From contig MU400530.1 of the NCBI GenBank assembly GCA_022578965.1, positions 310,001 through 374,000 on the forward strand: DNA of 64,000 bases, read 5' to 3'. The notes beneath the pieces were generated by a model. It searched no databases and had not been told where the DNA came from. It was given only the letters and a program-made list of their open reading frames with translations. The position numbers were made by a program, and so were the translations under genes. The stretch comes from Xylaria sp. FL1777 (lineage: Eukaryota; Ascomycota; Sordariomycetes; Xylariales; Xylariaceae). Shown in pieces: positions 10,296 to 21,659 of this stretch (position 1 is its first letter; each line of letters begins with the position of its first letter).

Positions 10296-11117
10296 CTAGT
10301 GATGCACACAGTGATGTCCGAAGGACACGGGACTAGACCACAGAGAAATGTTCATGGCGTTCATAAGAGGCCACTGAGGGGGTATGTTCATCTCATCCTC
10401 GCCTCCTCGTCTAGCTGCGGCTGAAGGCGAGCGCTTGGGTTCCCGCGTCGGAAGTGGTGGCAGCGGACGGTCAGGCGGAGGCGAGGAAGGGGGAGGGAAA
10501 CGCGGTTGTTGAGGACGGATAAAATCAGAGATGATCGGGGAGTCCTGTCTCGATAGATTTTGCACAGGCGCAGTTGGTGCTCCAGTATTGTCCCCATTCT
10601 GATTTTGACGGTTTCTCAGATTGCCCATCTCCATAGCTGATATCTCGTTCTCTTCTTCCTTCTTCTTCTTTTCCTCCTCCTCCTGCTGCTTTCTCTTCCT
10701 ATCGCGAGAGAAAAGGAACAGTGCCACCAGAAGGATCACGCCGACTACGACGGGTAAAACGATCTTTATGTCGAAATAGTTAGGGTGTTTCTTTTTAGTT
10801 GCAGGGCGACGAGTGACGTTTCCATTGGCTAAAGTCTCGTTGTTATTGTCGATCGTTGAATTTGAGGCCGAGAATAGGGCAAGCCCCGTAGATATGGCTG
10901 CTTTCAAAGGGATGTCTGATAATACTGTGATTCCCATATCTTTTCTGGAGCATCCTTGAGATGTGATACACGGGTTGGTGCCGCAGCTGCCGAGAGAAGA
11001 CGGGTGTGTGCTACCACATCGGTTCCAGTTCACAATCTCGCTGTCACTGTCCCCTGAAACGTGACACGGCTGCGGTGTTACCAATCCCTCGTCTGCAATG
11101 CTGTAGGTAGTTGTCAT
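10296..11117 (-). CDS. Single-pass membrane protein with Cys-rich ectodomain and Pro-rich tail
   Basis: From the ATG at 11117 the frame encodes 273 aa. The N-terminal ~90 residues contain spaced cysteines (NWNRCGS, GSCGTNPCITSQGC), a pattern seen in fungal cell-surface membrane proteins. A transmembrane helix (VLPVVVGVILLVALFLF) sits about residues 120-137. A basic stop-transfer segment (RDRKRKQQ), a Glu/Lys-rich stretch and a proline-rich cytosolic tail (PPPSSPPPDRPLPPLP) follow. No signal peptide is seen, so an upstream exon is likely. One option joins ATG ~11243 through a donor near 11215 to an acceptor near 11140, but it does not give a clear signal peptide either. Function unknown; a cell-wall sensor-like role is a guess. 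Confidence 0.6.
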   Translation of the reverse strand: MTTTYSIADEGLVTPQPCHVSGDSDSEIVNWNRCGSTHPSSLGSCGTNPCITSQGCSRKDMGITVLSDIPLKAAISTGLALFSASNSTIDNNNETLANGNVTRRPATKKKHPNYFDIKIVLPVVVGVILLVALFLFSRDRKRKQQEEEEKKKKEEENEISAMEMGNLRNRQNQNGDNTGAPTAPVQNLSRQDSPIISDFIRPQQPRFPPPSSPPPDRPLPPLPTREPKRSPSAAARRGGEDEMNIPPQWPLMNAMNISLWSSPVSFGHHCVHH

Positions 11118-13303
11118 CAATGGCTCGACTTGGGCATAATCTGTTTACATCTATATTCAGGCTGTAGAGACAACAGCTGAAGAAGATGACTTTGCCTTTG
11201 GTGTATGCGTACCGCAAAGCACGATGTTACTAGTCATCATATTGAGTATGTTCTTACTAACTGGCCTCCTGGTGTGCGAGATCGCTCCAGCTCGGGGTCT
11301 GGTGCCATTTTGACTTTTGTCTTATTCCTTGCAGACCAAAAGGACAGGGGTCATTGTTCACTTTCGATACTTCTCCTAGCGAGAGGAATGTGTGAAGAGT
11401 GTCACTGGAAAAGGGTTCATTTAGTTGACTAGGAGGTATATAAGGGGGCTGAGGATTGCATGTGGACAAATGGAATGCTCTCACTGCTGAACGATTTCAA
11501 CCTTATTGAAGCAACTTTGATTTTCCGCATTACCTACTTGGCTGGAGTGATATTGAATGTCTTCATAGATTTACACCTGTTATTCACTTAGGCCGGGCTG
11601 TTGGAAGACTTCCAATTAAATAGTAGTGAATTACAGTAGGAAAGTGAATTTAATAATCAATGTACGAGACAGAATTATGTACGGAACATATCAATTCTAT
11701 ATCTGTCTCGAAGTGTAGAACAAAATACTACCCATTTTCTCGCCGTACTAGTCATCTACAACCTAAACTTCGTCAGAGTTTCAAGAATACCTACTAATAC
11801 AAGTTGAATGGTGTTTTGTGATTCGTAGAATAGAGAGGTGTCCAGCATATGATAACAAAGATCAATAGTGTGTAATAGGCTCTTTGCGCAACAACATATA
11901 TCTATAATACATTCATCATGATGCATCGAGATCTGAAGGATGTTACGCACATTTCCAATATGTAGTAATGATAACACTGACGACAGCGTTGTTCCCGTGC
12001 TACAAGTGCACAAGTTACACTCCATTCCATTCTCTCCGCCCCCGCCCCCGACCCTAAGATCCCGATCTGTGTGGCATAGTGTGGGGAGAAGTGTAAAGAG
12101 AATACAATCACTGAGGATGACCGTAGGCAATGCGCAATAATGCGCATCTTTCATAAAATACTATCGAATACCTAGATAATCGCGAAAATTTCTCGCGCCC
12201 GAGAAATAAGCAAAGAGAAACAAGAATTGTACCATGTTGTTAGTTACCAACAGCGCGGTCACGAGCCTACAATCACGGGATCGATGAGTCTTATGCTAGC
12301 TAGCAGAGGAGGCCGCCGAATAAGCAAAATAGCTAACAAGCTAGCATCCAAAGCGACGTCTCTAACGAAGTAAACCGCGATCAAAACCCAAATCATCCAA
12401 TGAAACCATTCTCCCCTCCGGGACCTTATTCGCCCGTCCATTGGCTTCCAGGACTTTCTCAGGATGATTTCAGTTTCGTCTCTGCAGGAAGACACAACGC
12501 GACACAGATGGGATCCACGGACCAATGACTCAGAAGCGAGCGAACCATCTACGCAGTATGCAGTAAGTACTACGGACTGTTCCAACATACAGTATACAGC
12601 GTAGAACAGTACAGTGTAGCTGTAATAGGTAGTACTCTGCCTGCGTCTGCGTCTGCGTCCGCATACGCTGACGCCGAGCCCACCATGTCATGCACGAAAG
12701 CTGTCAGATACCCATCGACCAATGAGCCGACCCCGTCTCGTCCCGAAACGCTCGACGTGGGGCCATGCAAGTCAGTTCATGAGGCTGCTGAAAAGCTACT
12801 GGTAATTCCAAGTGGCGGATGATGATGATAAGATGGGTACATAGGTAGGTAGTACCCCAGGGTCGGTATGGCACTGTAAATAAGACGTACATACATAGTA
12901 TCTGTACAGTATCCGACACTGACTTCAATTGGCCAAGCGGAGCCGCCGCGTTGTGATCTCATCGGGGAGGACGAATCGGGGCCCTTCCTGGGTACAGAAT
13001 AAAAAATGACATACCTACTGTACTTACAAACAAGGCTTGCGAAACATGGCGCCCGTCTTCCGTTATCCTTGTGTGAGTGAGTGAGGATGAGGGGGATTCC
13101 ATATAAGACCAGGCTGAGTCTTGTCCTGCGGGATGTTGGATTTCAGTTTTCCTTCTCTCTATCTCTCTCGAACGTGCGTTAGACATCTTGTGTAATATCG
13201 CGTCTCTAGACTGCATATGCATAGACATACCTACTGGTCTTCATCAGAGCTATTCATTTGTTATTGTCCTGTACGCGTCTTGCGGGATTCACGAGCTATC
13301 ATC
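11118..13303. other. Intergenic, no supported gene
   Basis: Contains several overlapping short frames on both strands with no recognisable features, a short CTGCGT hexamer repeat near 12640, GTAGGTA motifs near 12845 and one TACGCAGTA at 12550. It may include a 5' exon of the membrane protein to its left. Confidence 0.4.
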
Positions 13304-13843
13304 ATGCCACAGCCTAAGCTACCGCGTAGGTCGTCTCCGGCCGAGATTTCACTCCTGAGCGAACCTCATATCCAACCACAGCAGCATCAACGATTCTCAT
13401 CTTCACCGTCACGGCCTGTGGCATCATCATTGGTGGATGCCAAAATGCGGAGCACCCATTCTCACGGTACCCATGGCTCCCGGATTTCTCCCCAGTCACG
13501 AGAGATTGGCTCTATCGTCCGGTCTAGCCGACCACAGAGGGAGAATATCGAGCGCACAAGCCGGGTATCGTCGACGGAATCACAGCACCGTTCGGGATCG
13601 GCGCCAAGTAACCATGAAAAGGGCTTTCCGGCGCTGAGAACAAGGGACATCATAAAAAGTCCTCGACTACAGCAGGTTACAGGGCTTCTGCCGAGGAAGG
13701 TCGACCTCTGGGCCGACAGAGTGCTTCCTCCCGAGGAGCTTTATCGGTTGGCGTGGGCCATGGCGTTACCTGAACCATTCCCTACGAAGAGACCGCGGGG
13801 TGAAATCCTAGTCCCGACTGCTCTCAAGACGAAGAAAACATAG
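13304..13843 (+). CDS. Hypothetical Ser/Arg-rich protein
   Basis: A 179-codon intronless frame starts at MPQPKLPRRSS; an earlier in-frame ATG at 13217 lacks good context. The first ~125 residues are rich in Ser, Arg, Gln and His and look disordered. The C-terminal part is more ordered-looking (LLPRKVDLWADRVLPPEELYRLAWAM broken at several prolines), then a basic tail. No signal or membrane segment. I do not recognise a family. The ordered C-terminus and clean frame suggest a real gene. Confidence 0.5.
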   Translation: MPQPKLPRRSSPAEISLLSEPHIQPQQHQRFSSSPSRPVASSLVDAKMRSTHSHGTHGSRISPQSREIGSIVRSSRPQRENIERTSRVSSTESQHRSGSAPSNHEKGFPALRTRDIIKSPRLQQVTGLLPRKVDLWADRVLPPEELYRLAWAMALPEPFPTKRPRGEILVPTALKTKKT

Positions 13844-14147
13844 ACTATACTAAGAAAAACGAAAGGGAAATCTCAGCTCAGAAGTCTGTCGACTGTGACA
13901 GCGACCGGAAAGAAATATCTCCAAAACTAACTTGACACTCATTTATTCTATCCCGTGACACGAGGTCATTTCTTTCTCCGACCGTGTCCTCCATATGCCA
14001 AAATAATGATGCTACATGATATCATACCCCTAACCGAATGAAATGATACGGATGAAGAACGCCATGGGTGTCTATATACGAGAGTGGGAAGAGTTTCATC
14101 AGGGACATAAGGAATTTTTGCACAACGCCATAACAGAATGTGAGACG

Positions 14148-15352
14148 CTAGTGTACCATTGACTTGCCAATCTCGCTCGCCCAATTTTTCGCTCGCTCAA
14201 ATCCGTTCGTCTGGAATTGATAGTCGAACAGGGCTTGGCTCACCTCCTCTGGCGAATTCAGCACAAAGGGACCATACTGTACAACTTTCTGATCAAGGAT
14301 CTGTCCGGCGATGAGCACAAACCGCGCGTTCGAGGTTGCGTTTTCAGGCACCTCGACATTCACAACGTCTCCCTCGGCCTCGAACACGCAGTTGTGGTAT
14401 TGCTCGACAGTACGCTTTGCGTCGCCGGACCCGAAGATAGCCGAACCCTCAAGCTGGTATGAGAACGCATTCCACCCCACAGGCAGAGGCTGCGCAAGCT
14501 TTCCACCAGGCTTGATCTCAACGTCTAAAATCCAGACTGGGGTGTAAGCGAGGTCTTTGACGCTGTCTACGCCTCCTGACTGGCCTGAGATGACCTTGAC
14601 GTGCACCTTGTCGTTGATGTCAACTTGCGGGATCTCCTTGGCCCGCAGATCTCGGTATCGCGGTTCACACTTCTTGAGACTAGCCGGTAGATCCACCCAT
14701 AACTGCAGGCCCACGTTCGCACTTCCATCGGGGTTCTGTCGTGGCATCTCAGCATGCATGATGCCTCGTCCGGCCGTCATGAATTGCAAGTCGCCTGCCT
14801 CGATTGTGCCCGCATTTCCAGCGAAGTCTTCATGGTCGACGCCACCAGTCAGCAAGTAGGTTATACTGAGATCCCCAAGTGTTAGCGCATGTCTGTTCTA
14901 TAGGGATTGTGTTATGCCATGAGGGCTTACGTTTCTTGTCCACGATGAGGATGGTCAGGAAAGCCGGCACCTGGTTTGATACTGAAGTGATCGAGCATTA
15001 GGAACGGCGAGAAGTTACGCAACTGTGGCGTCCCTATGGATCGGCGAACACGGGCACCAGCGCCCTCGGCTTGTTCAATGGCAAGGAAAACCTTGCGAAT
15101 TGCCCGTGGGACAGACATCGTGGTTGCGACAAGCTGTTCAGATGGGTTGTAGAAGGGAGAGTTCGACGTAGTCGTAGTAGAAGATTGTATATCACTAGTA
15201 CCAGAGTTCAACACGATGGCGTCTTTCAGGGCGTCAATTTGCTTCGTGATTTTATCGATACTAGCTGTGACTATGTCGACGACTTGATCTCGGTAGACAA
15301 CAACAGACACAACGGCAACGAGAACGGAGATGAAGAGCGAAAGGAAGCGCAT
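14148..15352 (-). CDS. Pirin-family protein with N-terminal hydrophobic anchor
   Basis: Two exons (15352-14931 and 14865-14148; 65 nt intron) give 379 aa. The bicupin pirin core starts near residue 80. The expected Fe ligands are present: H134 and H136 in DHPHRG, H178 and E180 in IMHAEM. The C-terminal cupin (VEIKPGG, QLEGSAIFG) follows. Pirins are nuclear or cytosolic Fe proteins, some with quercetinase activity, usually about 290 aa. This one carries about 80 extra N-terminal residues beginning with MRFLSLFISVLVAVVSVVVY, which looks like a signal peptide or membrane anchor. If translation instead starts at the internal MSVPRAIRK (M79), a conventional pirin results. The gene is otherwise intact. 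Confidence 0.88.
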
Positions 15353-16883
15353 TGAGAAATTGTGGACGGATGCAACGGGAGGTTTATATACAGAAGGGCG
15401 GTGGCAACGCTGCAGGGACAATGGCAGATCTATCTAGATACTCAGATAACGTAGGCAGGCTACCTACTACTAAGTACTTAGACAGATGAACGAGTGAAGA
15501 AAATAGGTATAGCCAACGGACTAGGCACCTAGGCAGGTAGACAAAGGAAGATAGTGTGTAGGTGGGAGGTATCAAGAAAGTGGATGCAGGTGGACCGTCA
15601 TTGTTGTCCTAGTGCGATCCAGCTGTCAGCATGCTTCGGAATATGCAGTGTCTTTGGTGAGAAGAGATGGGAGTGAGTAAGGCGAACGGTCGCGAAGATT
15701 CCTGAGGCGGCGGTTGATTTGACATAGTTGATATTACAAGCCAGAGTTGAGTCGAGATTGACGATTTGCGATCGAGGACAAATCAGCCAGGGAGCTCCGA
15801 AACCCCACCATCCCACCTCTAGCGTGCCCCGCCGCCGCCGAGCTGCAGCGAGCGAGGTACGTACCAAGACTTACCAACCCCTTACATCAGCAGGCTGCCC
15901 ACTAAAGAGCACTACGAGCCGACCGCTCTGCAATATCGCCGTTATTAGTGGGCAGATCACAGTATGCCTCAGGCTAGCGCCGTGCTGAAGTCAGTGCTGA
16001 CTGATGGCCTATCTGTCAAGTACAATTACACGGCCACGTACGGTGGTCCAAGAGGCGAACATAGGCAAATACCTACAAAGAAACCTCGGCATCCCCTCTT
16101 GACTTTTGACTTGTTAGATATTTTGCCTGGAGTCAATCTTGCAGCATGGGTAGCTAGCTGTACCTATATACTAAGTGCCGATCGGCACCACCAGCCAAGA
16201 AACACATATATTCATTCTGTCCTATCCTTCTGTGAGGCTATATGAGCCACGTCAAAGTCGGTTGATTGCCTGTTGTTCAATTTACACTCTTACCGGTAGC
16301 CCGGCATTCCTACGGTACCTAGGTAGGTGTTCGACAGGTCCCATTACTCAGACCACACCCTGGCTGGCTTTTGACCTACCATTTACGGTGACATCCGGCG
16401 ACACCACCTTGAAAGGGATTTACAGGTATACCAGTTTGGTCTGTAAAGGCTCCTCAGTTCTCAACCCCTCTTAATCACTCTCCCAAGCTTTCAAGCTTTC
16501 AAGATTTATTCCAATACTGTCAATCCATGGTCTCACCTTCATTGCTACCTGCCACGGAGAAGACGTGAGCTGCAGGAACGATAAGTCTAGACTTTTCTCC
16601 GAGCTCGATGACTACCGCATTGGGAATTCTGGGTCCCATGAGAGGACATCGGGAGCTTCACGACAGGGTCAAAATCTGGTTTTAGAGAGCAAGAGGATCT
16701 CTATTGCGTGCGCTAGGGTTGCATGCCGAGAGAGTCACGTTGCCAGACTGTCTACGTCTCTTCGCTTCTGACAATAGCTCCCACGGCGATTCAATCTTTG
16801 TCTCGTACCAAAGCGCATTTCCGTAAACGCTACGTCCCGAGCGGACTGCAACACCGGCTACACAACACGAATGTTCGCATCGT
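15353..16883. other. Intergenic, no supported gene
   Basis: Pirin promoter side and the 3' flank of the cupin gene. Several GTAGGTA/TACCTAGG motifs are present (for example near 15470 and 16318). No coding signal. Confidence 0.45.
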
Positions 16884-17672
16884 CTACATGTTCATCTCGG
16901 GAGCAGGTATGGTCGCATACTTTGACATAGCTTCGATAAACACATCCCTGGTGGGCGGGCGACTGCCGCCATCGGTCATCTCCGACATCAGCTTGAAATA
17001 GTTGATGTAATACGCGGGCGTGAACGTGTTGAAGAAAATGGACTCCTCTCCAGTCGGGTTTGAAAAGGTGTGTGGTGCGCGTGTTGGCACCACTACGTAG
17101 TCCCCTTCTTTGGCATCTATGTGCTTTCCGTCGGGCACGTGGAATCGGATCGTTCCCTTCATCACGAGAAATGTCTCGTCGTGCACTATGAGATAGGTTA
17201 GTGTTAACATTGCTCAAGTATGGGGTTGCTCTGGGGTCGTCTGGGGTCGTGTGACATTTTGGCCTGGCAAGGGAGGCGAATTCTTGCTTATTGGAAGTAA
17301 CGTTAGAATAACGCGGATATGTGCTCACTCTCGTGCCAATGCGCAGGTGGCCCGGCCGTGTTCGCCGGAATCGTGAACTCAGCAGAACCAATACGATTAT
17401 CTACACAACATAGTAAGCTTATTGCACCAGTGAGCATCTTGCCTCCCTGTCTATATATCCCACCGCTATACGAGTAAATTCAAGCGAAATGTTCGAATTA
17501 AGGTAAGGCGAGAGGACATCAGCCAGATATGCCTACCGGTGCGAGATCCATCTTCCATGATACGGCACTTGATCGGCCCCAGTCTGAGGACCTCGCCGGT
17601 CTTGGCAGGGACGAAATTGACGGGCCGGTTTCGGGGCATCTTCATGCCTTTGAATACCTCCGCTTCCTCCAT
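16884..17672 (-). CDS. Small single-cupin protein
   Basis: Three exons (17672-17537, 17400-17329, 17185-16884; introns 136 and 143 nt) give 169 aa. The joined sequence has the cupin metal motif with H66, H68 and E73 in PPAHWHEMHDETFLVMKG, and the second motif around VPTRAPHTFSNP. The protein is nearly all cupin domain with a helical C-terminal tail. Such cupin_2 proteins include dioxygenases, isomerases and tailoring enzymes of secondary metabolism, and the substrate cannot be told. No signal peptide. The introns are longer than those of nearby genes but both splice joins restore the family consensus. Confidence 0.85.
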
Positions 17673-19404
17673 GATAGCTATATCAGGTATATCTTTGATC
17701 GCTGTTGGAAATAAAAGGAACTGATCATAGACGAAAGTTTGTTTTTGCAGAGTAAACAGGACAGAGTATTCGGACGGAAATGAAGGGAAGGGTGAACAGA
17801 AACTAACTTCCAGTCTGCATAAACTATATTGCAGCCTATGATATAGCTCGCGGGGTAATCCGCAGCGTCAGCTCTCTGAAGGATTATTGTCGGTGTTTGC
17901 CATTGTGTGATTGTATCGTAGTTGTAGAGGTGATATAGGCTAGGTCATACCATGAGAGACGTCACCTCGGCGCTATAACGGAGAGTTCGTACGCATAGTG
18001 CTAACCTACTGTCTAAGGATCACATTCGAAGGTAGATACTTGTAGATTAGGATAGGCATATTCCCTCTATGCTATTCTCATTTCACCCAGATCGAGCACA
18101 AAATAATATTTGAAAATGCTCAAAATCCTTTATATAAAAAGGGCCCGAACTCGGGCTTAGGGAATGCGTTTAGATTAGGTAGGTATAATAACATAACATT
18201 TTAATACCGAAAGCCTTCTAGCAACAGGGCTGGCATTTTATCTTATATATAGCTCCGTCGATCTTTGGTAAACGAAGACCACTAGTATGTCTTAATCTAA
18301 GCGAGGGATGAATAGCGAAAGCCGAGACATTTACTTAGTAATATTGAAGGCCGGACTTTTATATATCACGTAAAATCCCCGTTCGGTGAAATATTACCTT
18401 CGTGTAGACCATCTGTGAAACGTTTCGACTACCTAAAAGCCTTCGGTGAATAGACGGGATACTAGATCTATAGGTAACCATTGAGCCTCGGAACTTAGCG
18501 AGATCGGTAATGCGTCTTAGTCTACGGCGTAAGGACCGAGACATGTTCGCATAAAATTATATTAGGTGCTACCTATTGCGTATATCGCGTACCACAAAAC
18601 ACCACTAAACAATGCACCTCAATTCGCAATGCCGCTATTACTAGGTACGAGCCTAGCTCAGTCGCGGATTGGTATACCTTTTGCGGGGGACCTCTACAAC
18701 TCTTCTACGTCCAATTTCACCGGCCAAAGTGGCCGGGCCAATCATCTTTCAAGAGATTTATCAAGTAGTTTATGGCCAGACTTTAAAGCTAACTCAGCTT
18801 GCTCACTTATCAACTGAGCACGGTGATGATCTTCCGTTGATGTTGAATTTGTGTTGCAATAAATTTATTGCTCTTGATAACTAGATTCGCTCCCGAAGCT
18901 TTAGGACGTTAATAAATCCTATTATCATGTCTAGTTACGCTAGGAGTTAACCTCGTTACTGCTGTTACATGGGATCTATTTCATCCATAGTAGTCAGCTT
19001 TGGCGCTGGCTAGGTTGTATTGCGGCCCACTGACCTGCAGCATCATGCACATGACTTCACGTTCTCTCGCTCACATAGACCATGTACGCAGTATCTACAT
19101 CCCAGCCTGTACCCTTGGGAAACCTTGGTATATATTCTGTAACTTAAATAAAAATAATAGTAACTCGAATCAGTTATCATGTTAATTGGAATAGCTACAG
19201 CTTAGACTGGAATAAAAAACACATAAGTATAACTAGGCTACTGCAAAGTGGCAAAGACAAGTCAAGTCCAATTTGTAAGGCCGACAACAGGTCCTAGTCA
19301 CTCACTATATACAAGGCATGATTTAATGTTCAGAGACTGTGGTCAACAGGAGCAAGTTGTCTGGCTGCAAGATTCCACTATCCTAAACGATTTCATACTC
19401 CAGC
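17673..19404. other. AT-rich intergenic, possibly decayed repeat DNA
   Basis: Between about 18.0 and 19.3 kb the sequence is visibly AT-rich with many in-frame stops in all frames, unlike neighbouring genes. This is the look of old repeat-induced-point-mutated DNA, but I could not recognise a parent element. Confidence 0.4.
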
Positions 19405-20299
19405 TCAACTAAGAGTGAGAGAGGACGATCCACTGGGCCCATTCGCACCATTGGTATAACCCTCTGTTGCAAGGATCACTGTACGTTACAAGTCAGTGAT
19501 GGTACAATATGTATAGGATACGACATAGCATCGTAGAAGTTGTGGCTTACTGTAGTTATGACCTCCGAGACCCATCCCAAATGACCTCCAGGCATCGAAG
19601 TGTTTTTGGGTAGTGATTGTTCCGCCCACTCTAGTCTCGTTACGTACAGACTATAAGACAAGGATTAGAATCGGTTCGAGAATTATAAAAACAGTTTCAA
19701 AAAACAGTCCAGATCCATTTCATTTGGAGCCACTCACCCAGTACTGCTGGAAGGTTGCCGTGCCGACAATAGATGGCTTGTTAACTCGAGTGCTGGTGTA
19801 TACCGCATAAGTGCCTTCACCGTCGATTGTAAAGTTACCCTTGGCAGTCCATGGCTCGTTAGGAGCAAGGTCTCCATGAGCATCCATGATATAGTATTCG
19901 ATCAAAGGTCCCGTGGTCCACCCGTAGATGGAGAGGTAGCCGGGACCCGTTGGTGTGTAAGTGCCAGTATACTTGACAACGCTGTCATACTACGTTAGCA
20001 TCGAACCCTAAACAATAGTATGTTTCTATACATCCAACTGACCGGTTGCCACCAGGGTTCCAGCCCTTTCCGCAGACAAACCCGCCGTTATTACCAGACC
20101 AGGTTGCCGTGTAAGAGCCTCCGGCGCCATTTCTGCAGTTCCAGTTGCCAGTTCCCTCAGACCAGTACGACCAGAAGTACCCTTGTCTAGTCTCCAGGGT
20201 CGCGTTCGAGTCTTCTGCATGGAAGCGCTCGCCAAGCTGAGGGAGCGAGAAGACTCCTGGGAGCAGGGCGACAGCTGCGAGAACGTAAGATGACAGCAT
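19405..20299 (-). CDS. Secreted GH11 endo-1,4-beta-xylanase
   Basis: Four exons (20299-20043, 19981-19738, 19650-19551, 19478-19405) give 224 aa. [18 protein letters not shown] is a good signal peptide, which is why this ATG was preferred over one at 20344. The mature enzyme shows GH11 landmarks: [23 protein letters not shown], the nucleophile Glu in [10 protein letters not shown] (E114), [30 protein letters not shown] and the acid/base Glu in ILATEGY (E206). There is no carbohydrate-binding module. It hydrolyses xylan outside the cell. The N-terminal half departs from the usual pattern (GNWNCRNG in place of the common VNYTNG). A GGCTAAA xylanase-regulator site lies ~130 bp upstream. Confidence 0.92.
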
Positions 20300-20428
20300 G
20301 ATGGGCAGATTGTTGACGAATGAATGAGCATAATCCCTTCCCATCGAAGGGAGAATGTTATTCTCTTATAAATTTCTTCAAAATATAATTCCTGGTTGTA
20401 TAAACATCGCGGATCATTGCAGTGTTTA

Positions 20429-20435
20429 GGCTAAA
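20429..20435 (+). promoter_or_regulatory. XlnR/Xyr1-type site GGCTAAA upstream of xylanase
   Basis: GGCTAAA lies about 130 bp before the xylanase start codon. It matches the known binding consensus of the fungal (hemi)cellulase activator XlnR/Xyr1. A 7-mer can occur by chance. Confidence 0.45.
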
Positions 20436-21392
20436 CGCCTCGTGGTCCTTCGGGGGCTGGTCTCGGTTAAGAGTATATGAGCTTGATTAGATGTTACAAC
20501 CCTCATTAATAGTGACCAATGATATAGGAGATTTATACTCCTGGTATCTTGTTTAGGCATCTTCGCTGGAATCAGGAGAGCCAAGCTTAGTACACGTCGG
20601 ATATACCTCTCTAGGGTCAACTACCGGACGATCGGAATACATCTGGTGTGCATGGGTTTTCAGTTAACCGTGGAGCTCTCGATTCCAATGGTATACATTG
20701 ATGAGATTGGATATGCTAGGGTTATTATATGAAGAAGTGTATCCGGAAACAACTCCGCAAAAATCAAGCTGCGTCAGACACCAACTCAGGCTGATCACGT
20801 ACGTGAACGATCTGGCCACAGACAGGTTCATGCTTATTTGTACGACATCTGATGCTACCTTATAGTCCGAATAATTTTTGGGTGATTTTGGGAGGACACT
20901 CGGGCGTCATGCAAGTACTTCCCCCCTTATAAAGTCCTTTCACACTATCAAATCCGTGATGATAGGCCCCTGGCCAAGGGTGTTTAAGACCACCACCAGC
21001 GCATGATATCTAGAATGACATGAATTTACGACAAGCTCGTTGTCAAATAAAATGTATGAGGCTGGGTTATATAGTATATCTTAATTATTGCTTCCAATAA
21101 GACCATCATCAAATGTGTTAACATAAACTTCCTTTTACATCACTTCGGTATATACTTTATCCTTTAGTAGTAACACCTTTGAGTAGTAGTACAAGACCAC
21201 ACAACAACCACATCGATGGCTTGGAAACAACCGTGAGTGGATTCTGCAGTTATCAAAGTGAGTGGTTAAGGTTTCATATTTACTAGTCAACCTTATGACA
21301 TCAGAGCTCATCCGAAACTACCTACATATAACAAGGGCTGATGTCAGGGCTTGGAACTGAGTTATTGACTCTCTATTCTGCATAAAATAATC

Positions 21393-21659
21393 TGTTATGG
21401 CTGCAAAAGTCCATGCCTCCCATCGGGGCGGTTGCCGAGCATGGTGGCTGTCCTTGAGTCTATATACAATTGGTTCGAGGCTTCCTAACCTCCGTGGTCA
21501 GCCCATATGTCTCAGATTAGCGAGGGCTGAATAGCTTCACTTCCCGTACGCGAGACAGTCTCAATAGGTCTCAATCCAGCGCAGTACGGTCCCGGTGTCT
21601 CACCGAACTATGCGTCTGGAGATAGCACAAGGTGTTCAGCTGGTTCAACGCGTGTAACA
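21393..21659. repeat. LTR-like dispersed repeat, copy 1
   Basis: This 267 bp segment begins TGTTATGGCTGC and ends CGTGTAACA, so it has TGTTA/TAACA inverted termini like a retrotransposon LTR. A clearly homologous copy of equal length lies at 63682-63948 in the same orientation. Differences include several C/G-to-T/A transitions, as expected after repeat-induced point mutation. I found no matching target-site duplication and no internal retrotransposon genes beside it, so a decayed solo LTR or a small non-autonomous element fits best. Confidence 0.7.

Noticed and set aside
11756..12154. 132-codon minus-strand frame
   Set aside because: Cys-rich low-complexity translation in AT-rich DNA, with no recognisable domain.
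12259..12588. 109-codon minus-strand frame with a hydrophobic stretch
   Set aside because: Poor composition and no conserved motif; the start codon is not in a credible context.
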